A DNA stretch of 6,821 bases from Mageeibacillus sp. UBA5747 (GTDB lineage: Bacteria > Bacillota > Clostridia > Saccharofermentanales > UBA5734), in contig DIFN01000072.1 of the NCBI GenBank assembly GCA_002419145.1, positions 22,673 through 29,493 of the forward strand. The letters are read 5' to 3'. Position numbers and translations under genes: made by a program. Positions 1-6,637 of this stretch are shown here, in pieces (within the stretch, counting starts at the first letter, position 1; each line of letters starts with the position of its first letter). The notes beneath the pieces are model-generated. The model saw only the letters and a list, made by a program, of their open reading frames with translations. It ran no database searches and was not told the DNA's origin.

Positions 1-2
1 GC

Positions 3-47
3 AACACCGTCCTGTTCCCGCGCGATTTAAACCGCCTCGATCCCTGA
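3..47 (+). CDS. Possible 3' end of an upstream gene (partial)
   Basis: One + strand frame is open from the window edge and reads NTVLFPRDLNRLDP before a TGA at 45-47. Its codons (GTC, CTG, TTC, CCG, CGC, CTC) resemble those of the gat genes downstream, which is the only argument that it is coding. Fourteen residues are too few to identify a family. If it is real, its stop lies 74 bp before gatC on the same strand, and since I see no convincing promoter in that gap, gatCAB may be transcribed together with it. Another frame also stays open to about 87, so this call is weak. Confidence 0.3.
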   Translation, partial: NTVLFPRDLNRLDP

Positions 48-121
48 TCACCCATTGCATCCTTGTGACCTGGAGGGATTTTTGAAAAAACCAGCCAGGC
101 TTTATTGCCAGGAGGTACGTT

Positions 122-460
122 ATGTCCCAAGCCCAGCACCCCGATCTCGGCAACCTCGACCAGCAAGGTCACCTCGCCCTCGATCCGGCCCTCGTGAAAA
201 AGGTCGCTCGCCTGGCCCGATTGTCGCCAAGCGAGCAGGAACTCGACAGCCTCAGCCATGAGCTCGGCAAGATCCTCGAGCATTTCCAGAACATCGAAGC
301 CCTCGACACCGACAACGTCGAGCCGACCTACCATCCCCAGGACCTCCTCGACAGCCTGCGTCCTGACCAGGTCCAGCCCTCCTGCGACCCGTCCGTCTTT
401 ATGGAACTCGCCCCCAAGCACAAAGACGGCTATTTGATGGTTCCCCGGACGTTTGAGTGA
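122..460 (+). CDS. gatC: Aspartyl/glutamyl-tRNA amidotransferase subunit C
   Basis: GatC is the small subunit of the cytoplasmic GatCAB complex; it wraps around and stabilises GatA against GatB. The 112-residue product has the family core: VKKVARLARL at residues 25-34, NVEPT at 65-69, LRPD at 79-82, and a C-terminal segment with APKHKDGYLMVPRTFE. The ATG at 122 follows a strong Shine-Dalgarno site (AGGAGGT, 110-116) at normal spacing, which supports this start. The product is somewhat longer than usual (about 95-100 residues): roughly 15 extra polar residues precede the first conserved helix. It is the first gene of gatC-gatA-gatB, with 63 bp before gatA. The identification is firm from motifs and context; the role of the N-terminal extension is unknown. 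Confidence 0.95.
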   Translation: MSQAQHPDLGNLDQQGHLALDPALVKKVARLARLSPSEQELDSLSHELGKILEHFQNIEALDTDNVEPTYHPQDLLDSLRPDQVQPSCDPSVFMELAPKHKDGYLMVPRTFE

Positions 461-523
461 TTTCCAACTCGGTGCCACGACATCAATAAGGAAATTGCCA
501 CCTGACCCGACAAGGAGATTGCT

Positions 524-2008
524 ATGGATATCAAAACCCTCTCTGCACTGGAACTCGGCCGCAAGATCGCTGGCCGCGAAATCAGCGCCCCAGAAGCCAC
601 CCAGGCGCTGCTTGACCGCATCGCTGCCACCGATACAACCGTCAAAGCCTACCTGACCGTCGCAGCGGAGCAGGCTCTGGCCCAGGCGGCCGCCGTCCAG
701 CAGCGCCTCGACAACAGCGAACAGCTGATGCCGCTGGCCGGTGTGCCGATGGCGATCAAAGACAACATCAGCACCAAGGGGCTGCGCACAACCTGTGCCT
801 CGAAAATGCTCTGGAATTATGTGCCTCCCTACAACGCCACTGCCGTCGACCGTCTGCTCACAAGCGGCGCCGTCCTTTTAGGTAAGACCAACCTTGACGA
901 ATTTGCCATGGGCAACACGACTGAGACGTCCTACGGCGGGATCACGGCCAACCCTTGGGCCACTGACCACGTTCCCGGTGGCTCGAGCGGTGGCTCCGCC
1001 GCTGCCGTTGCTGCAGGCGAAGCCATCTACGCCCTCGGTTCCGACACCGGCGGCTCGATCCGCCAGCCGGCCTCTTACTGTGGTGTCACAGGACTCAAGC
1101 CCACCTATGGCGCCGTCTCTCGCTTCGGCCTCGTCGCCTATGGTTCCTCGCTCGACCAGATCGGCCCGCTCGCCAAGACTGCCGCCGATTGCGGCGCGAT
1201 CCTGGCCCAGATCGCTGGCCCCGACATCAAAGATAGCACCGCGATGCCGGCTGGTCGTAACCTCGACACCGCAGCTCTTCTGCAAGCGATCGAACCGGGC
1301 CAGAGCATCAAAGGTCTTCGCATCGGCATTCCGGCCGAATATTTCGGCGCCGGCCTCCAGCCCGAGGTCCGCACCGCTGTCGAAGCCGCCGCCGCCCAGC
1401 TGGCCCAGCTCGGCGCGATCGTAGAGCCGTGCCACCTGCCTCTGGTCGAAGAAGGCATCGCCACCTATTATCTGATCGCCACGGCTGAAGCCTCCGCCAA
1501 CCTGGCTCGCTACGATGGCATCCAGTACGGCTTTCGCCCCGCAGGCGCATCATACGAAGACCTTGCCGATTTCTACGCCCAGGCTCGCACCGAAGGCTTC
1601 GGCCTCGAGGTTCGCCGCCGCATCATGCTCGGCACCTTTGCCCTGTCCTCGGGCTACTATGATGCCTACTACCTCAAGGCCCTCAAAGTCAGAAAGCTCC
1701 TCCAGCAGGGCTACTGTGAAGCCCTCTCGCGTTTCGACCTGCTGCTCGGCCCGGTCGCCCCGACCACGGCACCGAAGATCGGCACCTCGCTGAGTGACCC
1801 GCTCCAGGGCTATCTCGCCGACATCTACACCGTCGCTGCCAACCTCACCGGCCTGCCCGGTCTCTCGCTGCCCTGCGGCTTTGACCAGAACGGCCTTCCC
1901 ATCGGCGTCCAGCTGATCGGGCGTGCTTTCGCCGAGGCCACCCTCGTTCGCACCGGCGTCGCCTACCAGGCAGCCACCAGCTATCACCGCCAGAGTCCGG
2001 CGCTGTAA
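524..2008 (+). CDS. gatA: Aspartyl/glutamyl-tRNA amidotransferase subunit A (amidase)
   Basis: GatA is the glutaminase/amidase subunit of GatCAB. It hydrolyses glutamine and sends the ammonia to GatB for amidation of Glu-tRNA(Gln) or Asp-tRNA(Asn). The 494-residue protein has normal family length and the complete Ser-cisSer-Lys triad of the amidase signature family: K79 in PMAIKDN, S154 in PGGSSGGS and S178 in GSDTGGSIRQPAS. These are the same residue numbers as in the Staphylococcus aureus enzyme. The glycine/serine-rich amidase signature spans about 150-182, and the C-terminal segment around residues 445-470 (LTGLPGLSLPCGF, GLPIGVQLIGR) is also typical. The ATG at 524 follows AAGGAGA (512-518). 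The gene lies between gatC and gatB, 14 bp before gatB, so co-translation in one operon is expected. Nothing indicates damage. Confidence 0.98.
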   Translation: MDIKTLSALELGRKIAGREISAPEATQALLDRIAATDTTVKAYLTVAAEQALAQAAAVQQRLDNSEQLMPLAGVPMAIKDNISTKGLRTTCASKMLWNYVPPYNATAVDRLLTSGAVLLGKTNLDEFAMGNTTETSYGGITANPWATDHVPGGSSGGSAAAVAAGEAIYALGSDTGGSIRQPASYCGVTGLKPTYGAVSRFGLVAYGSSLDQIGPLAKTAADCGAILAQIAGPDIKDSTAMPAGRNLDTAALLQAIEPGQSIKGLRIGIPAEYFGAGLQPEVRTAVEAAAAQLAQLGAIVEPCHLPLVEEGIATYYLIATAEASANLARYDGIQYGFRPAGASYEDLADFYAQARTEGFGLEVRRRIMLGTFALSSGYYDAYYLKALKVRKLLQQGYCEALSRFDLLLGPVAPTTAPKIGTSLSDPLQGYLADIYTVAANLTGLPGLSLPCGFDQNGLPIGVQLIGRAFAEATLVRTGVAYQAATSYHRQSPAL

Positions 2009-2022
2009 AGGAGGAGATCACC

Positions 2023-3456
2023 ATGTCTTACGAAACCGTCATCGGCTTGGAAGTCCACGTCGAACTCTCCACAGCCAGCAAAATTTTCTGCTCCTGCGAA
2101 ACGACTTTCGGCGGCGAGCCCAACTCCCACTGTTGCCCGGTCTGCACCGGCCTGCCCGGCGCCCTGCCTGTGCTCAATGAACAAGTCGTCGACTACGCGA
2201 TTCGCACCTGCCTCGCCACCCACTGTGCGATCACGCCGCTGACCCGCTTTGACCGCAAGAATTACTTCTACCCCGACCTGCCCAAGGCCTACCAGATCTC
2301 CCAGCTGCACAAGCCGATCGGCCGCAATGGCCACCTCGCAATCGAGACTGCTGAAGGCCCGAAGAAAATCGGTATCCATGAGATCCACATGGAAGAAGAC
2401 GCCGGCAAGCTGATCCACGACCCGTGGGAAGACTGTACCCTGGTGGACTACAACCGCTGTGGCGTGCCGCTGCTGGAAATTGTCAGCGAGCCCGACCTGC
2501 GCTCCGCCGAGGAGGCTCTGGCCTATCTCGAAAAGCTCAGAAGCATCCTCCAATTCCTCGGCGTCTCCGACTGCCGTATGGAACAAGGCTCCCTGCGCGC
2601 CGACGTCAACGTCTCCGTTCGTCCGGTTGGCAGCCAGACCTTCGGCACCCGCACCGAGATGAAAAACATGAACTCGTTTAAAGCGATCGGCCGCGCCATC
2701 GTCGCCGAGGCCAAGCGCCAGATCGACCTGATCGAGGACGGCAAGACGATCAAGCAAGAGACCCGCCGCTGGGACGAGAATAAGGACGCCAGCTTTGCCA
2801 TGCGCTCGAAAGAAGACGCCATGGATTACCGTTATTTCCCCGACCCGGACCTGGTCGCGATCAACATCACCCCGGACTGGATTGAGCGCGTCCGATCCGG
2901 CCTGGCCGAGCTGCCGGAAAGCCGCCGCGCCCGCTACATCGCTGACTGGCAGCTCTCGGAATATGAAGCCGGTGTCCTGACCACCCACCCGGCCATTGCC
3001 AACCTGTTCGAAGAAACCGCCACCCTCTCCGGCCGCCCGAAAGACGCTGCCAGCTGGATGCTCGGCGAATTCATGCAAGCCGCCAAGGAACAGGAGTGCG
3101 AGCCCCAGGACCTGCACATGCCAGCCCAAAGCCTGGCGACCCTGATTGCCCGCGTCGCCGAAGGCGTTGTCAACCGCAACACCGCCAAAAAAATCTTTAC
3201 CCAGATCCTCGCACATAAAGTCGATCCCGACATCTACATCGAGCAAAACGGCCTGCGCATGGTTTCCAACCCCGATGCGCTCAAAAACAAAATCGCCGAG
3301 ATCATCGCCGCCAACCCGCAGTCGATCGTCGACTACAAAGCCGGCAAGACCAAAGCCAGGGGCTTTTTGGTTGGGCAAGTGATGAAAGCGATGCAGGGGA
3401 AAGCAGACCCGCAGCTGTTGAACGAGCTGTTGCAGGATGCGCTGGAGAAGGCGTAA
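2023..3456 (+). CDS. gatB: Aspartyl/glutamyl-tRNA amidotransferase subunit B
   Basis: GatB binds the misacylated tRNA, activates the glutamyl or aspartyl carboxylate with ATP and transfers ammonia delivered from GatA. The 477 residues carry the family features in order: an N-terminal Cys cluster of possible metal-binding type (C23, C25, C38, C41) leading into CTGLPG; DRKNYFYPDLPKAYQISQ near 77-94; HMEEDAGK at 122-129; and the signature VDYNRCGVPLLEIV at 141-154. The C-terminal tRNA-binding tail (YqeY-like, about 360-477) ends with GFLVGQVMKAMQGKADPQ. The start is fixed by AAAGGAGGAG (2007-2016), which overlaps the gatA stop codon. The last 32 codons switch abruptly from C-ending to G-ending use although the protein stays canonical. 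No clear rho-independent terminator follows; lacI converges 23 bp away. Confidence 0.98.
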   Translation: MSYETVIGLEVHVELSTASKIFCSCETTFGGEPNSHCCPVCTGLPGALPVLNEQVVDYAIRTCLATHCAITPLTRFDRKNYFYPDLPKAYQISQLHKPIGRNGHLAIETAEGPKKIGIHEIHMEEDAGKLIHDPWEDCTLVDYNRCGVPLLEIVSEPDLRSAEEALAYLEKLRSILQFLGVSDCRMEQGSLRADVNVSVRPVGSQTFGTRTEMKNMNSFKAIGRAIVAEAKRQIDLIEDGKTIKQETRRWDENKDASFAMRSKEDAMDYRYFPDPDLVAINITPDWIERVRSGLAELPESRRARYIADWQLSEYEAGVLTTHPAIANLFEETATLSGRPKDAASWMLGEFMQAAKEQECEPQDLHMPAQSLATLIARVAEGVVNRNTAKKIFTQILAHKVDPDIYIEQNGLRMVSNPDALKNKIAEIIAANPQSIVDYKAGKTKARGFLVGQVMKAMQGKADPQLLNELLQDALEKA

Positions 3457-3479
3457 GGGGAATAAACCGTATGGATTCG

Positions 3480-4517
3480 TTAAAAGCATCCACGAGGGAC
3501 TGTTAGCAGCCTGGCCTTGGGATGGCTGGATTCGCGCTCAATGAAATGGGCATCGATCAGGTAGTGCCGGATGTGCAGGTCGATGCCATCGAGATGGTTG
3601 ATCAGGAGCTTAGCGGCATAATAACCGAGCTGTTCGGCATTGATTTCGACCGAGGAGAGTGCAGGCCGGACGAATTGGGCAATGAGGGTGTTGTTGAATC
3701 CGACGACAGCCACGTTGTGTTCATAATGGACTTCGCGCAGGGCCTTTTCCACGCCGACAGCAAGTGTGTCATCGGTGGCGATGACGGCATCGGGCAGGCA
3801 GGTCTTGAGAATTTCCCGGGTGGCTTCGGCTGCCAGCGTTTCGATGAATTTGGAGCGATGGATCAGGTCTGGATTGACCGGGATGTTGTGGTCGCGCAAG
3901 GCATTGAGATAACCCTGCTGCCGGTCCAGTGTGACACGGAATTCGTCAGCGCCAGACAGGAAGGCGATGTTGCGGCAGCCTTGCTGGATCAAGCGGCTGG
4001 TCACTTCGTACACGATGGCCTGGTTGTCATTGTCGACCCAGAGTGAATTCTGGTCATCATAAGGATGGCCAATGATTACATGGGGATGGTTCTGGGCAAG
4101 CAGGAACGCAAGGGCGGGATCGTCCTTGATGACGGTTGTGAGGATGACACCGTCTGTCCGGCGGCTGCCGACGAGGTCGCGGACCAGAGTTTCGGTGTCG
4201 TTGTTTTCCGGATAGGTCAGGAGCAGGTAGTAGCCGTTTTTGCGGGCATAGGTCATCACACCGCGGATGGCACTAACGAAAAAGGCATTCATCAGCGGTG
4301 ACGCAGAGGGGTCAGGCATCAAAAGGGCGATCGTGCGTGTCGTCTGATTGGAAAGGCTGCGCGCAATCTGGTTGGGCTGGTAGCTCAAAGCAGCCATGGC
4401 GTCGCAGACGCGCCTGGCCGTTTCGGCACTGATCGCAGGGTGCCCGGCTAAGACCCGGGATACAGTGGAGGTCGAGACATTGGCCAGACGGGCAACGTCT
4501 TTCATGGTAGCAGGCAT
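3480..4517 (-). CDS. LacI/GalR-family transcriptional repressor, MalR-like
   Basis: This is a dimeric DNA-binding repressor of the LacI/GalR family, probably sensing a sugar or sugar phosphate. Of 345 residues, 5-24 form the helix-turn-helix (MKDVARLANVSTSTVSRVLA), and the hinge helix includes YQPNQIARSL with the minor-groove leucine at L55. The rest, from about 61, is a periplasmic-binding-protein-like effector domain. VDNDN (161-165), the IAFLSGADEFRVTLDRQQGY stretch (184-203) and NAEQLG (293-298) resemble the MalR (maltose regulator) branch; this is pattern memory, so no symbol is given. The ATG at 4517 has CTGGAG (4527-4532 complement) nine bases upstream; a second in-frame ATG lies at 4505. 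No sugar transport or catabolic gene is in the window, so its target is not visible. The C-terminal PRGCF extends slightly beyond the usual fold. Confidence 0.9.
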   Translation of the reverse strand: MPATMKDVARLANVSTSTVSRVLAGHPAISAETARRVCDAMAALSYQPNQIARSLSNQTTRTIALLMPDPSASPLMNAFFVSAIRGVMTYARKNGYYLLLTYPENNDTETLVRDLVGSRRTDGVILTTVIKDDPALAFLLAQNHPHVIIGHPYDDQNSLWVDNDNQAIVYEVTSRLIQQGCRNIAFLSGADEFRVTLDRQQGYLNALRDHNIPVNPDLIHRSKFIETLAAEATREILKTCLPDAVIATDDTLAVGVEKALREVHYEHNVAVVGFNNTLIAQFVRPALSSVEINAEQLGYYAAKLLINHLDGIDLHIRHYLIDAHFIERESSHPKARLLTVPRGCF

Positions 4518-4535
4518 TAAGATGGACTCCAGATC

Positions 4536-4550
4536 ACTCCGGCCGGGAGT
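4536..4550. promoter_or_regulatory. Inverted repeat upstream of lacI, possible operator
   Basis: ACTCC and GGAGT flank a five-base centre, and a perfect eight-base palindrome CCGGCCGG sits at 4539-4546. The site lies 19 bp before the repressor start codon and downstream of its predicted promoter. LacI-family operators are usually palindromes with a central CG and repressors of this family often regulate themselves, so autoregulation is possible. The repeat is short, GC-rich and does not match the TGNAANCG type of half-site, so chance is a real alternative. Confidence 0.22.
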
Positions 4551-4591
4551 AGGCCGTGAGCAGGTTGAACAAGATAGTCAAATCTAAATTT

Positions 4592-4620
4592 ATAGTATCA
4601 GACTTGCGTCAGAGCGACAA
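4592..4620 (-). promoter_or_regulatory. Predicted promoter of the LacI-family gene, starting inside mutY
   Basis: On the - strand, TTGTCG (complement of 4615-4620) and TACTAT (complement of 4592-4597) are separated by exactly 17 bp. Each matches four of six bases of the sigma-A consensus, and the AT-rich stretch from 4580 to 4597 follows. The -35 element lies within the last codons of mutY and the -10 element touches its stop codon. This would let the repressor be expressed independently of mutY, with a leader of about 65-70 nt. Confidence 0.4.
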
Positions 4621-5755
4621 CTAAATCATCGCGCCACTGGACGAGAACTTTGGGGAAAGGCAGTATTTTCAGCTCTTCAGCAGCGATCCAGCGGCTGCTC
4701 TCGGCTTGGCCGAGACTTGAGCCAGCCTGATCCGGACCCTCTGCCGCACCAGGTGTCGGCCACTCAGCTCGAACGCCATCGACCAGCCAGATTTTGTGGG
4801 TGAAGACATGGCGCCGCTGGCCCAGCTTTTTCTGCTTGGCCAGCAGGGTGGTCAGAAGATCACCAGGCAGTCTGGCAGAAAGGTCCTCCAGCCAGTCAAA
4901 CTCGTACAGCCCCGCCAGCAGGCCTTTGTCTGGCCGGCGGTTGACATGCACCAGATTGCCCTGCGTGATCATGCAGCATGTGCGTTGCTCGACCGGTTTT
5001 GCACGGACGGGTTTTTTCGCGGGGAAATGCGCGACGGTCTTTGTCGCAAAGGCCTGGCACATGGTTTGCACTGGACAGTCTGCACAGGCCGGATTTTGCG
5101 GCAGGCAGAGTGTGGCGCCCAGATCCATCAGTGCCTCGTTGAAATCGCCGGGACGGTCTGGCGGGATGATCTTTTCAACCAGAGCTCTGACTTGGCGGCG
5201 ATGAGACGGGTCAGCCGGCTGCCAGGCGGTAGCGGTCAGGCGCGAAAACACGCGCACCACATTGCCATCAACCGCAGCTGTCGGCAGGCCAAAGGCAATT
5301 GAGCGGATCGCGCCGGCGGTGTACTCGCCGATCCCCTTGAGATGCAGAAGCGCCTTCTCACCGGACGGGACGTCTCCGTCGTGCACTTCGACAACCACAC
5401 GCACCGCTGCCAGCAGATTGCGCACCCGACTGTAATAGCCCAGCCCTTCCCAAGCCTTGAGAACCGCCTGGTCATCCGCCCCGGCCAGATCCTGCAGCGT
5501 CGGCCACTGCGCAAGGAAGCGTTCATAATATGGGATCACCGTCGCCACCTGCGTTTGCTGCAACATCAACTCCGACAACAACACCCGGTACGGATCACGC
5601 ACCAACCGCCACGGCAAGTTGCGAGCGCTATGATCAAACCAACTCAGCAACAAAACCGAAAGTTCGCCGCCATGCCGCAAAGCCCACTCGCCGTAAGGAG
5701 TCGAGCCTTCTGCCGAATTTGGGACGCCGTCCCATTTTGTGCCATCATACATCAT
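4598..5755 (-). CDS. mutY: Adenine DNA glycosylase MutY
   Basis: MutY excises adenine mispaired with 8-oxoguanine, starting base excision repair that prevents G:C to T:A transversions. The 385-residue protein has the catalytic glutamate E62 in SELMLQQTQV, the helix-hairpin-helix LKGIGEYTAGAI (139-150) and catalytic D163 in VDGNV. Its [4Fe-4S] ligands are C217, C224, C227 and C233 with the diagnostic C-x6-C-x2-C-x5-C spacing. A MutT/Nudix-like C-terminal domain, which reads 8-oxoG, follows from about 255. Its recognition loop is FTH (318-320), where the well-studied Geobacillus enzyme has FSH. A low-complexity Gly/Ala/Ser stretch lies at 335-354. About 28 residues precede the usual N-terminus; the start has AGGGTG upstream and a well-placed -10, but a TTG at codon 26 would give a conventional length. 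Confidence 0.95.
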   Translation of the reverse strand: MMYDGTKWDGVPNSAEGSTPYGEWALRHGGELSVLLLSWFDHSARNLPWRLVRDPYRVLLSELMLQQTQVATVIPYYERFLAQWPTLQDLAGADDQAVLKAWEGLGYYSRVRNLLAAVRVVVEVHDGDVPSGEKALLHLKGIGEYTAGAIRSIAFGLPTAAVDGNVVRVFSRLTATAWQPADPSHRRQVRALVEKIIPPDRPGDFNEALMDLGATLCLPQNPACADCPVQTMCQAFATKTVAHFPAKKPVRAKPVEQRTCCMITQGNLVHVNRRPDKGLLAGLYEFDWLEDLSARLPGDLLTTLLAKQKKLGQRRHVFTHKIWLVDGVRAEWPTPGAAEGPDQAGSSLGQAESSRWIAAEELKILPFPKVLVQWRDDLVVALTQV

Positions 5756-5786
5756 CGCTTCACCCTGCTGAATTGAATTCGATCCC

Positions 5787-5815
5787 AGTATAGCGGATAT
5801 TTGATTGGATCGCTG
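5787..5815 (-). promoter_or_regulatory. Predicted mutY promoter (good -10, weak -35)
   Basis: TATACT on the - strand (complement of 5787-5792) matches five of six -10 bases and lies about 31 bp before the mutY ATG. The hexamer at the -35 spacing (complement of 5810-5815, CAGCGA) is a poor match. The -10 is preceded by TCCGC, the same five bases as at the two promoters near 6610 and 6657. Its position supports the long mutY start at 5755. Confidence 0.4.
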
Positions 5816-6099
5816 GTTTTCTATCGGGAGGCTGTGCTGGTGATGCTGCCGGTTATGTTGCAGCAGATGGCCAATTCCCTGTTCGATTTTTCCAAAGGCC
5901 TGTCTGTTCTGGGCCTGACGAGTACGGGCGCGGCTTTGATCGCCCCACCGTGAATCCTGCCCGCCGTGATCACTGTCTCCCTGCGGGCTGGGTCAGCGAT
6001 GCGCGCGGCACTCATGAGCGACGCCGTTTACATGTGGCTGCTGCCGCCTGGCTGGTTTTCCACCGTGGGATCTGGGTCAAAAATCTGACTGCAAACTAG
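5816..6099 (+). pseudogene. Remnant of a MATE-family efflux transporter gene
   Basis: One + strand frame reads a hydrophobic piece with FYREAVLVMLPVMLQQ followed by NSLFDF and GLTSTGAALIA, then a TGA at 5951-5953. It continues in the same frame with VITVSLRAGSAMRAALMS and DAVYMWLLPPGW before a stop at 6086-6088. The neighbouring frame carries HRGIWV from about 6061 and stops at 6097-6099. In MATE antiporters, FYR-LPVMLQ-NSLF resembles the first transmembrane helix, and the LRAGGDTR, WL-PLG and following IWV elements resemble late helices. The pieces therefore look like both ends of a roughly 450-residue transporter with a large internal deletion, a stop and a frameshift. Family assignment rests on recalled patterns, not a search. 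It lies between two - strand genes, and its left end overlaps the mutY promoter region. No intact product is possible. Confidence 0.5.
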
Positions 6100-6569
6100 T
6101 TCAACGTACCATCGACATCGCCGTCTTCGCCTGCAACGCCGAATAATTCGCGCCCGACAAGCCGGCGATTTTCCCGCTCCTGCTCAACCAGCTGGCCCAG
6201 ATAACGCCGCACCTTTTCCGGGTTTTTAACATTTTTGAGCAGGATCTGGTCCTGGGATTTGTCCGCTGTAAAAACAGTTATAGAGCCAACCCCGAAAATT
6301 TTCTGGCCCAACGACTGGGTCATTTTGATGTCGAGAATCCGGTACAAAAGCACATCGTCGATCCGAGTGTTGAGGAGGCCGATTTTCAGCGTCAAGTGGT
6401 CCTCGTCCACGAGGTAGCGCGTAAACGAAATCGGCATGCCGAGGATCCGCTTGCGATCTTTCCAGAGGACTTTTGATTCCAGGTTGACTTCAGCAAAAGA
6501 CTGGGGCCGCGGCCGGTTTGGTACTGCAGTGGGTTCGGAAGGCCCTTTCGATCCGTTGTTTTCTGACAT
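6096..6569 (-). CDS. Small soluble bacterial PH-domain protein (YdbT/bPH2-like)
   Basis: The 157-residue protein has three parts: a polar, proline-rich N-terminus (1-27) with no signal peptide or membrane helix; one folded domain (about 30-132); and an acidic tail ending in GDVDGTLN. The core pattern fits a bacterial pleckstrin-homology domain of the YdbT-like type: ISFTRYLVDEDHLTLKIGLLNTRIDDVLLYRILDI, then QKIFGVGSITV, and LLKNVKNPEKVRRYL at the helical end. Such domains are often membrane-linked or part of larger proteins; this one stands alone, and its ligand or partner is unknown. ATG 6569 has a modest AGGGCGGT ribosome site. The gene has its own predicted promoter (6608-6637) and is divergent from the CoA-binding gene. 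Its stop codon coincides with the end of the MATE remnant on the other strand. Confidence 0.75.
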   Translation of the reverse strand: MSENNGSKGPSEPTAVPNRPRPQSFAEVNLESKVLWKDRKRILGMPISFTRYLVDEDHLTLKIGLLNTRIDDVLLYRILDIKMTQSLGQKIFGVGSITVFTADKSQDQILLKNVKNPEKVRRYLGQLVEQERENRRLVGRELFGVAGEDGDVDGTLN

Positions 6570-6607
6570 GGGAGACCGCCCTTTCTCTGTTCAGGATTGA
6601 TATTTGT

Positions 6608-6637
6608 ATTGTAGCGGATTTTCGGCCCGGGTGTCGA
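6608..6637 (-). promoter_or_regulatory. Predicted promoter of the PH-domain gene
   Basis: On the - strand, TCGACA (complement of 6632-6637) and TACAAT (complement of 6608-6613) are 18 bp apart. Each matches five of six consensus bases. Transcription would start near 6601, giving a leader of about 30 nt. The -35 overlaps the -35 of the opposite promoter at 6634-6639. Confidence 0.55.

Noticed and set aside
82..106. Possible gatC promoter: TTGAAA at 82-87 with TTTATT at 101-106.
   Set aside because: The spacing is 13 bp, too short for a sigma-A promoter; other hexamer pairs in the gap are worse.
69..112. CCTGG at 69-73 could pair with either of two CCAGG copies (95-99 and 108-112), the second touching the gatC ribosome site, suggesting a switch-like leader.
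   Set aside because: Each helix is only five base pairs and cannot be extended; no known riboswitch or attenuator pattern is present, so chance is the simpler explanation.
1984..3489. Long 501-codon - strand open frame covering gatB.
   Set aside because: It is antisense to a fully recognisable gatB; long antisense frames are common where codons are strongly C-ending, and the translation has no recognisable domain.
3522..4046. 174-codon + strand open frame across lacI.
   Set aside because: Antisense to a clear LacI-family gene; no ribosome site or family resemblance.
4716..4732. Stem-loop TCTCGG/CCGAGA with a five-base loop near the mutY 3' end, possible terminator.
   Set aside because: It lies inside the conserved mutY reading frame and has no T run on either strand.
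5821..6015. 64-codon - strand open frame across the MATE remnant.
   Set aside because: Basic, low-complexity composition, no ribosome site, and it is the complement of the more convincing + strand remnant.
5843..6088. In-frame TGA at 5951 between two MATE-like pieces, as possible selenocysteine or readthrough coding.
   Set aside because: Even with readthrough the product is about 80 residues and lacks most transmembrane helices; there is also a frameshift further on, so gene decay explains it.
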